DNA from: Verrucomicrobia bacterium UBA1727
Lineage (GTDB): Bacteria > Verrucomicrobiota > Kiritimatiellia > RFP12 > UBA1067
Direction of reading: 5' to 3'
Assembly: GCA_002315875.1 (NCBI GenBank)
Contig: DCIL01000055.1
Coordinates: 285 to 9,528, forward strand
DNA length: 9,244 bases
The notes below the pieces were generated by a model that worked only from the letters and a program-made list of their open reading frames with translations, searched no databases and was not told the origin of the DNA. Position 1 is the stretch's first letter, and each line of letters begins with the position of its first letter. Of the stretch, positions 1 to 7,269 are shown in pieces. Made by a program: the position numbers and the translations under genes.

Positions 1-368
1 CGATGATCGACGTCGTGTTCGAGCTGATCATCTTCTTCGTCGTCACGATCAAGCAGGAGGACATGTTCACGAAGCTCAACGCGAATCGTCCCGCTCCCGC
101 GAGCGGTTCGTCGAGCTCCAACGAGTCCGACACTACCGTGACCATCGAGATCGGCAGGGGACGTGACGCCAACGGTGTGCTGGTGTACAACAAGCGTGAG
201 GTCAGACGGTCGGAACTCGACCAAAACCTGCGCGAAGTCGCCCGCACTTCGAAGAAGACCCCCATCATCATAAAATGCGCCGAGGACAGTCCTCACAAGG
301 CGCTTGTCGACGCACTCGATATCTGTTATCGCAATCAGCTTTTCTCGGTCAGCATTTTCACTTTGTGA
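1..368 (+). CDS. exbD: ExbD/TolR family biopolymer transport protein (5' end missing)
   Basis: The gene enters the window already in frame; the codon at 3-5 is internal, so about 15-20 N-terminal residues are probably missing. The visible 121 residues begin in the single transmembrane helix with MIDVVFELIIFFVVT, which matches the ExbD/TolR signature; the Asp codon at 9-11 is the membrane aspartate that takes part in proton flow in ExbBD and TolQR. A Ser/Asn-rich linker (about residues 28-43) follows, then the periplasmic domain with the usual TVTIEIGRG strand, the PIIIKCAEDSPH strand-turn and a final helix and strand ending VSIFTL. ExbD works with an ExbB/TolQ pentamer in the inner membrane to drive TonB- or TolA-like proteins. 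An exbB-like gene is expected just upstream, outside the window. The next gene encodes a candidate driven protein. ExbD and TolR cannot be separated on this fragment. Confidence 0.88.
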   Translation, partial: MIDVVFELIIFFVVTIKQEDMFTKLNANRPAPASGSSSSNESDTTVTIEIGRGRDANGVLVYNKREVRRSELDQNLREVARTSKKTPIIIKCAEDSPHKALVDALDICYRNQLFSVSIFTL

Positions 369-414
369 GAAGTTGAGAAGTTGAGAAGTTGAGAGGTTGA
401 GAAGTTGAGAGGTT
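367..414 (+). repeat. Six tandem 8-bp repeats, GAGA(A/G)GTT
   Basis: Six consecutive octamers run 367-374, 375-382, 383-390, 391-398, 399-406 and 407-414. Copies 1, 2, 3 and 5 read GAGAAGTT; copies 4 and 6 read GAGAGGTT. The array begins inside the exbD stop codon (TGA at 366-368) and fills nearly all of the 52-base gap before the next gene. The GAGAGG of the last copy (407-412) sits 8 bases before the ATG at 421, which makes it the likely ribosome-binding site. The array is directly visible; its role in translation, or in length variation by slippage, is inferred. Confidence 0.9.
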
Positions 415-420
415 TTGAAT

Positions 421-2166
421 ATGGCAGACGAAGAGATTATTGAAGAGGAAATGCAGGAGGAGGCGCCGCTTTCCGCCCAAGAGCTTTTCGAGCAACATAA
501 GGCGGAGATTGATGCCGCGTTCGAGGAGAAGGGCTTCATTCGCCGTCTTCTCGATATGTTCTCGGGGCTTGGCAAGCCGAAGTCGTCCGCCGAGTACAAG
601 CTCGCGCGTACCGAACTCCAACGCCTGGCGGCTCCGCTCGCGGCGATCCTGTTGCCGACTCTCGGCGTGGTGATTCTTATCGTGGTCACGGCAGTTACCG
701 GCCAGCAGAAGGAGTCCATTCAGGTCGATATCGCGCGCGCTCAGGAAGAGGAGACCGAGCTCGAGGAGGAGAAGGAGCAGGAGGAAGTCGTCGAGCAGAC
801 CCCGCCTGAGGAACAGGTCGAGGTCACGGTCGACACTCCGACGGTGAACACTCCCACTGACATCGCCACTCCGACCGCGACGCCTACGGCAGAGCCGGTT
901 TCGGTCAAGCCCGCCTCGCAGGATTCGGTCGCGCTCATCAAGTCCCCCGTGACCATGAAGTCGATGACCGGCTCGCGTACTCCCGGCTCGATCGGCGCCA
1001 TGACCCGCGGTGGTAACATGTACGGTGACGCGCAGACGGAAGGAGCGGTCTTGAAGGCGCTTCGGTGGCTCAAGATGACGCAGAAGCCGAACGGCAGCTG
1101 GCATCCTTCGCCCATCTCCAACACGGGTCTTGCGATTCTCGCGTTTCTCGCTCACGGCGAGACTCCGAGTTCTAAGGAGTTCGGTCCGACGGTACAGAAG
1201 GCGATGCAGTTCCTGATCGATTCGATCACCAAGAAGAAGGATAAGAACGGTGACGAGGTCGTCTCCTTCGTGGGGACGGACGGTTCGGAATACGCGACGC
1301 TGATCGCGACCTACGCCCTCTGCGAGGCCTACGGCATGACGCGCAATCCGAATACGAAGATCGTCGCCATGCAGACCTTGCAGCGCATCGTCGACAAGCA
1401 GTCCCCGACCGGTGGTTGGGATTACGTGATGAACCACAAGTCCACCCGTGACGACATGTCGTACGGCGGTTGGGCGCTGCAGGCGCTCAAGGCCGGCAAG
1501 ATGGCGGGTATGCATCCGAAGGGACTCGACCAGTGCATCAAGAAGGCGATCAAGTGTCTTAAGACGCGCAACTTCAACAAGATCGGCTTCAACTACACTG
1601 CTGGCGGCGGAGCGACGGGGCTTACGGCTACTGGATGCCTTGCGATGCAGCTGCTCGGTTACATGAACGAGGCCGAGGTCAAGACCGCGCTTGAGACGAT
1701 GCGTCCGTGGAAGCCGTCCTTTGAGGGCTCTGCCAAGGGCGTCTCGCTCACGCAGGGACTCCCCGCGGGCAATCCGCAGTACTACTGCTATTACGCCGCG
1801 CAGTGCAAGTATCAGGCCGGTATGTGCCAGGGTGCGACACCTGCCAACGTCAAGGCGTGGCAGGAGTGGAACATGGCGATGAAGGCGCTTTATCCGAAGA
1901 CGATGAAGACGCTGCAGCAGACCATTCCCGGTCCGGACGGCAAGCCGCGTCCCGTCGGTTACTGGCCGTGGGTGGCGGACAAGACCTGCAAGGGCGGCGG
2001 CGATACGATGACGACTTGTCTTTGTGCGCTTCAGCTCATGGTCTATTATCGCTATCTGCCCACTACCCAGACCAAGGCGGCGAAGGCGGTGGCCGGCGGC
2101 GATGACGAAGCTGGAGCGAAGAGCAAGAAGAAATCGAAGGATATTGACGTAGATGTCGACATCTAA
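421..2166 (+). CDS. Membrane-anchored prenyltransferase/squalene-cyclase-like toroid protein with TonB-like layout
   Basis: 581 residues from ATG 421, preferred over an in-frame TTG at 415 because GAGAGG lies 8 bases upstream of the ATG. Residues 1-68 are acidic then basic and probably cytoplasmic. Residues about 69-94 form one transmembrane helix. Residues 105-135 are very Glu-rich, and 138-160 are Thr/Pro repeats. From about 205 the protein is an alpha/alpha-toroid domain like squalene-hopene cyclase or prenyltransferase beta repeats, with QW-like turns at NGSW (224-227) and TGGW (330-333) and a closing GDTMTTCLCALQLM...YRYLP segment (527-546). The DXDDT acid motif of squalene-hopene cyclase is not seen, so terpene cyclisation is unlikely. 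Ten cysteines lie between 301 and 535. The tail is Lys-rich and ends DIDVDVDI. Placement after exbD suggests an ExbBD-driven, periplasm-spanning protein; the partner and activity are unknown. No SxxxH motif of TonB is seen in the helix. Confidence 0.85.
   Translation: MADEEIIEEEMQEEAPLSAQELFEQHKAEIDAAFEEKGFIRRLLDMFSGLGKPKSSAEYKLARTELQRLAAPLAAILLPTLGVVILIVVTAVTGQQKESIQVDIARAQEEETELEEEKEQEEVVEQTPPEEQVEVTVDTPTVNTPTDIATPTATPTAEPVSVKPASQDSVALIKSPVTMKSMTGSRTPGSIGAMTRGGNMYGDAQTEGAVLKALRWLKMTQKPNGSWHPSPISNTGLAILAFLAHGETPSSKEFGPTVQKAMQFLIDSITKKKDKNGDEVVSFVGTDGSEYATLIATYALCEAYGMTRNPNTKIVAMQTLQRIVDKQSPTGGWDYVMNHKSTRDDMSYGGWALQALKAGKMAGMHPKGLDQCIKKAIKCLKTRNFNKIGFNYTAGGGATGLTATGCLAMQLLGYMNEAEVKTALETMRPWKPSFEGSAKGVSLTQGLPAGNPQYYCYYAAQCKYQAGMCQGATPANVKAWQEWNMAMKALYPKTMKTLQQTIPGPDGKPRPVGYWPWVADKTCKGGGDTMTTCLCALQLMVYYRYLPTTQTKAAKAVAGGDDEAGAKSKKKSKDIDVDVDI
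2150..2165. repeat. 16-bp perfect palindrome over a stop/start junction
   Basis: TAGATGTCGACATCTA is a perfect inverted repeat. Its left arm contains the ATG (2153-2155) of the outer-membrane factor gene and its right arm contains most of the TAA stop (2164-2166) of the toroid gene. In RNA it could fold as a 6-bp stem with a UCGA loop that hides the start codon until a ribosome finishing the upstream gene opens it. It could also be a dimeric protein's DNA site or a by-product of the repetitive Asp-Val/Ile codons there. The palindrome is seen; the role is inference. Confidence 0.6.
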
Positions 2167-3577
2167 GGGCCTTCGTCTTCTCGCGGCCTTGCTGATGGTT
2201 GCGGGTTGTTCCCATATTCGGAACGCCCGCGAGGCACAGGAGAAGGTCGAGGCGTCCGGACGCGGTGACAAGCCCGCGTTCGGTCTCGTATACCTGAAGA
2301 GAGCTCCCCTTGAACAGTTGGTCGCCTTCGCGATGACGAATCGTCCGTCTGTCGTCAACGCCCGCCTCGCGGTCGAGGATGCGCGACTGGCGATCAAGGA
2401 GGCCGCGCCGGACGCTCCGCTTCTGAGCGATTCGCCGTGGACGACTCCGCTCTTCACTGTAAACGGCGCTTACGAGGAGGCCACTCAGGGCATGGCCCTC
2501 GGACACGGCTTCGGCGACATGAACCGCAAGCCGTCCGCCGGAATTTCAGTGAGTCTGCTCGTCTATGATTTCGGACGCTTCAGCGCCCGTTCGAAGCAAC
2601 TCGCGGAGGCAACGGTATCCGCCGAAATGCAGCTCGCAACGATCGGTTACGAGGTCTTCAACGAAGTCGCCAGTTCCTACTTTACCTTTCTCGAGAAGTG
2701 TGCGCTTTTCGAGGTGGCGCGGACGAATGAGATCCTGTACGCCAATCATCTCGCGCGCGCCGAAGCGCGGCAGCAGGCGGGTGAGGCGTATCGTCTCGAT
2801 GTCCTGCGGGCGCGGCTCGATCTCGCCAACGCTCGCAAAGCGGTCGTGGCGGCGTCCAATCTGGTGGATACGAGCGGGGCGAAGCTCATGAATGCGCTCG
2901 GAGTAGACGCCTCTCGCGGCACCTGGCAGCAGGTCATCGGAAATCCCGGGCTCGGAATGGATACGGTGAAGCGTGGCTTCGCGCGAACTTTCTACAAGGT
3001 GGACGAGGCATACGATTTCGCGCGCACCAATACTCCGGTGATGTGCGTCAAGCGCGCGAACCTGAGGGCTGCGTCGTTCGCGGTCGATTACGCGGTGGCG
3101 GACGCCATGCCGAAGATCACGGTTTCGAGCGGCTTTTCCTGGACGGATCCGCTATGGGTCTTCAAGTGGGGCGCGGCCGCGGCATATTCGCTTTCTACCG
3201 GACTTCGCCAGTTTGTCAACATCGACCGCAGCGTCGTCTCGATGAAGAAGGCCGAAACCGAGGTTGTCAAGGCCGAACAGCAGCTTTCTGTCGATCTCGA
3301 AGTCGCAATCGCCAATCGCGACAATTCCGTCGCCGCGATCGAAAGCGCCATTGCGTCCGTCAAAAGCGCCAAGGAGAATCTCGATACCGTGCAGGAACAG
3401 CTTTCGGTCGGCTATGTCAGCCGCATCGAGCTTTCGGATGCGATTGCGTCCCATTCGGTCGCTACCGGAGATGCGATCGTCGCGTTTTATGATGGACAGC
3501 GTGCCGAGGCGGCGCTCTTTGCACTCGTCGGCAAATATCCAGTTTACAAAGAGGAAATCGTGAGAGGCGGTAAATGA
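2153..3577 (+). CDS. TolC/OprM-family outer membrane factor lipoprotein
   Basis: 474 residues. The N-terminus has a lipoprotein signal peptide: basic start (MSTSKGLR), hydrophobic core and a VAGC lipobox, so Cys19 would be acylated as in OprM-type factors. Two outer-membrane efflux protein repeats follow, about residues 55-250 and 285-460. Typical elements are LVYDFGR (136-142), the long helix with AGEAYRLDVLRARLDLANAR (209-228), and in the second repeat QLSVGYVSRIELSDA (416-430). Such proteins trimerise into a barrel and tunnel that carries substrates from a periplasmic adaptor across the outer membrane. The ATG at 2153 overlaps the upstream gene by 14 bases and is the only start that keeps the whole signal peptide. 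GAAGG at 2136-2140 is a distant Shine-Dalgarno candidate, so coupling to upstream translation is likely. The stop overlaps the adaptor gene by ATGA. Confidence 0.93.
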   Translation: MSTSKGLRLLAALLMVAGCSHIRNAREAQEKVEASGRGDKPAFGLVYLKRAPLEQLVAFAMTNRPSVVNARLAVEDARLAIKEAAPDAPLLSDSPWTTPLFTVNGAYEEATQGMALGHGFGDMNRKPSAGISVSLLVYDFGRFSARSKQLAEATVSAEMQLATIGYEVFNEVASSYFTFLEKCALFEVARTNEILYANHLARAEARQQAGEAYRLDVLRARLDLANARKAVVAASNLVDTSGAKLMNALGVDASRGTWQQVIGNPGLGMDTVKRGFARTFYKVDEAYDFARTNTPVMCVKRANLRAASFAVDYAVADAMPKITVSSGFSWTDPLWVFKWGAAAAYSLSTGLRQFVNIDRSVVSMKKAETEVVKAEQQLSVDLEVAIANRDNSVAAIESAIASVKSAKENLDTVQEQLSVGYVSRIELSDAIASHSVATGDAIVAFYDGQRAEAALFALVGKYPVYKEEIVRGGK

Positions 3578-4803
3578 AGAGGCTTTCACTGGTAATGGTT
3601 GCCGCGGCGTTGTTCGCGGGCTGTGGAGAGAATACCCCCAAGTTCGGTGGCAAGGAGATGCCGAAATACCGTCTCGCGCCGATCACGCGTGCGGACATCG
3701 TGCGCACGGTCGAGGCGACGGGTACGGTGCAGCCGCGCAATACGAAGACCGGCATTCCCGTCGGCGCGCAGGTGAACGGACGTATCATCAAGCTTTATGT
3801 CGATTACAACTCGATAGTGACCAACGGACAGGTGGTCGCTCTTATCGATCCGCTCGTCTATGAGGCGACTTACCGCAATGCGGTCGGGGCGCTTCACGGT
3901 AATCGCGCGAAGGTGCGTCTTTACACTGCCCAGCTTGCACTCGCCGAAAAGACGCTCGCCCGCAAGCAGGCGCTCTTCAAGAAGCAGATGTGCTCCGAAG
4001 CCGATCTCGATGCCGCGATCGAAGCGCGCGATGCCGGCAAGGCGAATCTCGAAAACGCCCAGGCCGCGGTCGAACAGTCCGAAGCGTCGGTAACCAAGGC
4101 GAAGGCCGATCTCGATTACTGCACGATCCGCTCGCCGGTCAATGGCATCGTTCTCGCGCGTAAGGTCGAGGAAGGCGAGACCGTCGTCTCGTCCATGAAC
4201 GCCGTGCCCGTGCTGACTATCGCCGAGGATCTGAAGACCATCTGGGTCGAGGCCACGATTCCTGAGGCGGACGTCGGCAATATCCGCGTCGGACAGGTCG
4301 TGACTTTCACGGCAGATGCCTACCGCCGCAAGTTCAAGGGCAAGGTGCGTCAGATCCGTCTTGCGTCCACCACGACCTCCAATGTGGTTACCTATCCGAT
4401 CATCATCGAGGCGGAGAATCCCGACGAGATGCTCTTCCCCGGCATGACCGCCACGCTTTCGATCGAGACCGCCCGCGCCGACAACGCCGTGTGCGTTTCT
4501 TCCGCGGCCTTCAGGTTCCGTCCGAAAGAGGGGGACCGCGCCGAGGGCGAAGTGCCGCGGGGACGCAAGGTCTGGTTCGAGAACGCGTCCGGAAAATTGG
4601 AGCCGATGCTGGTCGAAGACGGGGTATCAGATGGTTCGTTCACCGAACTCAAGAATGCGGACCAGCTGCTCGGCAAGAACGCCGTCGCCGGCTACGAGAC
4701 GCCCAAGTCCGCCGCGATGCCGAAGGACGGCGCCACGAATCCGTTTATGCCCAAGCGCATGAAGCACGGCACCGCCGGCACTGCGCCAGAACCCAAGAAA
4801 TAA
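3574..4803 (+). CDS. MacA-like periplasmic adaptor (HlyD/membrane fusion family) lipoprotein
   Basis: 409 residues, starting in the ATGA overlap with the outer membrane factor; GAGG at 3564-3567 is the ribosome-binding site. A short signal peptide with the lipobox FAGC puts the lipidated Cys at 17. The first biotinyl-lipoyl half is at about 62-93 (VGAQVNGRI...), an alpha-helical hairpin at about 95-180, the second lipoyl half at about 185-219 (IRSPVNGIVLARKVEEGETV), then a beta-barrel. The IRLASTTTSNVVTYP segment (261-275) and FPGMTATL (288-295) are hallmarks of the MacA branch, which normally serves a MacB ABC transporter. The tail is basic and Pro-rich (NPFMPKRMKHG, 389-399). It would join an inner-membrane pump to the preceding outer membrane factor, but no pump gene follows; the next gene is an alkaline phosphatase. 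Substrate unknown. Confidence 0.92.
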   Translation: MKRLSLVMVAAALFAGCGENTPKFGGKEMPKYRLAPITRADIVRTVEATGTVQPRNTKTGIPVGAQVNGRIIKLYVDYNSIVTNGQVVALIDPLVYEATYRNAVGALHGNRAKVRLYTAQLALAEKTLARKQALFKKQMCSEADLDAAIEARDAGKANLENAQAAVEQSEASVTKAKADLDYCTIRSPVNGIVLARKVEEGETVVSSMNAVPVLTIAEDLKTIWVEATIPEADVGNIRVGQVVTFTADAYRRKFKGKVRQIRLASTTTSNVVTYPIIIEAENPDEMLFPGMTATLSIETARADNAVCVSSAAFRFRPKEGDRAEGEVPRGRKVWFENASGKLEPMLVEDGVSDGSFTELKNADQLLGKNAVAGYETPKSAAMPKDGATNPFMPKRMKHGTAGTAPEPKK

Positions 4804-4819
4804 GAAGGAAATTCTCCCC

Positions 4820-6181
4820 ATGAAATCTCTCTCGCTTTCGATCATTACCGCGGCTGTCGCGCTTTCCGGATTTGCCGCGCAGCCGAAGAACGTCATCCTC
4901 TTCATCGGGGACGGCATGTCCACTCCTCAGCGCATGACCGCCGAGGAGTTCTCCAGGAAGTCGGGGCGTGGACCGCTTGCGCTCAACAATCTGCCTTTCC
5001 AGGCGACTACGCGCACCTGCTCGGCCAATTCCCTCGTCACCGATTCCGCCGCGGCCGCGACGGCGATTGCGTGCGGACAGAAGACGAAGAACGGTTCGCT
5101 CGGTGTGGACGCAACCGGCACCAACCGCCTCTATTCGTCCGCCACCTTCGCCAAGCAGCACGGCAAGAAAGTCGGCATCGTCACCACGGTTACCATCAAC
5201 CATGCCACCCCCGGTGGTTTCTATGCACATCGCAAGAGCCGCGGCGACGGATATGGAATTGGACTCGACCTCATCAAGTCCGGCTTCGATTTCTTCGCGG
5301 GCGACGAGTTGACGAAGCATAATGACAAGAAGCATGCCGAGTATCGCGGCGATGTCTACGAACTTGCCGAGAAGGAGGCGGGTTACAAGTTCATCCGCAA
5401 CGATACGGACGCTCTCCGCGCTCTGAAACCGGGTTGCGGCAGGGTCTGGTTCGTGCATGAAAAGTATCCTTTCTCGATCGATACTCGCGCGACTACCAAG
5501 GCGCCGACGCTGGCGGAGATGACCGCGAAGGGCATTGAGCTTCTCGATAATCCCGACCGCGGCTTCTTCATGATGGTCGAGGGGGGCAAGATCGACTGGG
5601 CCGGGCACGCCAACGACGCGGCGACCAATATGCGCGAGCTGCTGGCGCTCGACGATGCGGTCAAGGTGGCGCTGGAGTTCCAGAAGAAGAATCCCGATAC
5701 GCTGATCGTCGTCACGGGCGACCACGAGACCGGTGGCATGTCGATGGGATTCCAGGCGACGGGATACAATTTCTATATGGACAAGCTCGTGGGACAGAAG
5801 GTTTCCGTTGCGCGTCTCGAGACCGTGGTCAAGGAGCGTCGTATTACCGAGTTCTCCGCGCTTCGCGAATATGTCGAGGAGAATTTCAAGTTCGATTTCA
5901 CCGACGAGGATTGGAAGAATCTCGAAAAGGCGTTTGCTGAGGACCTTGCGAAGATGAAGAAGGGCGCCAAGGAGAACGAGGCCTACGATGCGGTGAAGAT
6001 CGCGAGATTTCCGCATATTCTCAAGGGCATCGTCTCGCACAAGTGCGGAATCGGCTGGAGCTCCGGTGCGCATACCGCGCTGCCGGTGCTGACGACGGCG
6101 GGCGGTCCCGGTGCCGAGACCTTCCATGGCTTCATTGACAATACGGACATCTCCAAGAAGCTAAATTCGCTGATGCAGTGA
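4820..6181 (+). CDS. phoA: Secreted alkaline phosphatase (PhoA family, His/Trp type)
   Basis: 453 residues with a signal peptide, probably cut after SGFAA (residue 20). It hydrolyses phosphate monoesters in the periplasm using two zinc ions and a third metal. Matching by motif to E. coli PhoA: Asp31 (GDGM) to D51, catalytic Ser76 in VTDSAAAAT to S102, Thr130 to T155, Arg141 to R166, Glu254 (VEGGKID) to E322, Asp259 to D327, His263 to H331, Asp301-His302 (GDHE) to D369-H370, and His418 (GAHT) to H412. All catalytic and metal residues checked are present. At the two variable sites it has His128 and Trp260 in place of E. coli Asp153 and Lys328, the pattern of TAB5-type and other bacterial enzymes. 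AGAAGGA at 4803-4809 is the ribosome-binding site. Only 16 bases separate it from the adaptor gene, so no private promoter or Pho box fits in the gap. Its stop overlaps the next start (GTGA). Confidence 0.95.
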   Translation: MKSLSLSIITAAVALSGFAAQPKNVILFIGDGMSTPQRMTAEEFSRKSGRGPLALNNLPFQATTRTCSANSLVTDSAAAATAIACGQKTKNGSLGVDATGTNRLYSSATFAKQHGKKVGIVTTVTINHATPGGFYAHRKSRGDGYGIGLDLIKSGFDFFAGDELTKHNDKKHAEYRGDVYELAEKEAGYKFIRNDTDALRALKPGCGRVWFVHEKYPFSIDTRATTKAPTLAEMTAKGIELLDNPDRGFFMMVEGGKIDWAGHANDAATNMRELLALDDAVKVALEFQKKNPDTLIVVTGDHETGGMSMGFQATGYNFYMDKLVGQKVSVARLETVVKERRITEFSALREYVEENFKFDFTDEDWKNLEKAFAEDLAKMKKGAKENEAYDAVKIARFPHILKGIVSHKCGIGWSSGAHTALPVLTTAGGPGAETFHGFIDNTDISKKLNSLMQ

Positions 6182-7269
6182 GGAAGGCGTTTGCGATTAT
6201 CGTGCTTGCGGTCTTGACCGCCGCGCTGTGGTTCCTTCCGGGCGCGCCGCGTCTCGCCGCGCAGGAAGGTGAGAGCGAAGTAGCAGAGGTAGTCGAGGTC
6301 GATAACTCCGAGTTGCAGCTTCACGGACTCATAGAGTTCGGTTCTCAGCATCTCAAGGTTCGCCTTAAGGACGGCTCCGTACGTCCGGCGGAAAACGAGA
6401 TTCGCGCCCAGCTCGAACTCGATAAGAAATTCAAGGTCGGGGATAGTGCGCTCGTTGTGCTCGGAAACGATCCGCTCATCGCCCGTGACCACTGGCGGCT
6501 CGGATGGGGTGCGGTGCTGTTCGCGGCGTTTGCGGTGCTGCTTACCGTATTCGGTGGTTGGACCGGTCTCAAGGCGCTCTTCAGCTTCGTCTTCTCGTGT
6601 CTCGCAGTGTGGAAGCTCTTGATTCCGCTTTGCCTCAGGGGATGGAATCCGGCCTGGACGTCATTCGCGCTCGTCGCGGTGCTGACCGCTGTCATCATGT
6701 ATCTGGTCGCCGGGGCCACACGCAAGGGTGTTGCTGCGTTCTTCGGTGCCATGCTCGGTGTCGTATCTTCGCTGCTGCTGGCTTTTCTCTTCGCCGCGCT
6801 GATGAAGGTCAACGGCGCGACCATGCCGTTTGTTCAGACCCTCCTTTATTCCGGCTTCCAGGATCTGTCCATCTCCGACATCTTCACCGGTGCGGTGATT
6901 CTCGCCTCGTCCGGTGCGGTGATGGACCTGGCGATGGATATCGCAGCTGGAGTGGGCGAGGTAAGTCGCCATAATCCTGCGCTCGGTTTCCGCGAACTCA
7001 TGGCGAGTGGCATCAGGATGGGACGCAGTGTCGTCGGCACGATGACCACGACGCTCCTGCTCGCTTATTCCGGTGGATATCTCACGCTCCTCATGGTTTT
7101 TGCCGCGCAGGGGACGAGTCCGATCGACTTTCTGAACTCCACCATCGTCTCCGCTGAATTGGTGAAGACGCTGGTCGGCAGTTTCGGACTCGTGCTCGTC
7201 GCTCCGTTCACCGCGCTCGTTTCCGCCTACGTCTTTTCATCTGCAAAAAAGCAATGCACCGATTGTTAG
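6178..7269 (+). CDS. YibE/F-like multipass membrane protein
   Basis: 363 residues from a GTG start inside a GTGA overlap with the phosphatase stop; no strong Shine-Dalgarno is visible, so translation is probably coupled. The N-terminus is a signal-like helix (5-28) followed by a soluble, mostly beta segment of about 80 residues (35-100). About seven further membrane helices follow, near 108-126, 132-152, 160-178, 186-209, 235-254, 287-309 and 329-352. The central region with LLYSGFQDLSISDIFTGAVI, then ASSGAVMDLAMDIA (243-256) and the SGIRMGRSVVGTMTTTLLLAYSG stretch (277-299) are the features by which the YibE/F-like family is recognised. The family occurs in many bacteria; its biochemical role is not established as far as I know, and nothing here reveals a substrate. 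It ends KKQCTDC and overlaps rsmE by 16 bases. Confidence 0.85.
   Translation: MRKAFAIIVLAVLTAALWFLPGAPRLAAQEGESEVAEVVEVDNSELQLHGLIEFGSQHLKVRLKDGSVRPAENEIRAQLELDKKFKVGDSALVVLGNDPLIARDHWRLGWGAVLFAAFAVLLTVFGGWTGLKALFSFVFSCLAVWKLLIPLCLRGWNPAWTSFALVAVLTAVIMYLVAGATRKGVAAFFGAMLGVVSSLLLAFLFAALMKVNGATMPFVQTLLYSGFQDLSISDIFTGAVILASSGAVMDLAMDIAAGVGEVSRHNPALGFRELMASGIRMGRSVVGTMTTTLLLAYSGGYLTLLMVFAAQGTSPIDFLNSTIVSAELVKTLVGSFGLVLVAPFTALVSAYVFSSAKKQCTDC

Noticed and set aside
415..420. TTG at 415 as the start of the toroid protein
   Set aside because: It would add only two residues and leave GAGAGG just 2 bases away; the ATG at 421 has the better 8-base spacing.
725..745. Run of CGCGCG near 733 as a possible regulatory site
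   Set aside because: It lies inside codons for Ile-Ala-Arg-Ala in the toroid gene and is explained by GC-rich codon use.
421..2166. A functional squalene-hopene cyclase making hopanoids
   Set aside because: The DXDDT acid motif is not seen, the domain is shorter than a full cyclase (about 340 versus over 600 residues), and it is tethered behind a helix and acidic linker.
358..2457. A 699-codon open frame on the minus strand
   Set aside because: It runs antisense to exbD's end, the toroid gene and the start of the outer membrane factor. Its product is Arg/Leu/His-rich low-complexity sequence with no recognisable domain, as expected from GC-rich codon bias.
4745..6127. A 460-codon open frame on the minus strand
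   Set aside because: It is antisense to the alkaline phosphatase, whose full set of active-site motifs proves the + strand is coding. The antisense product matches nothing I recognise.
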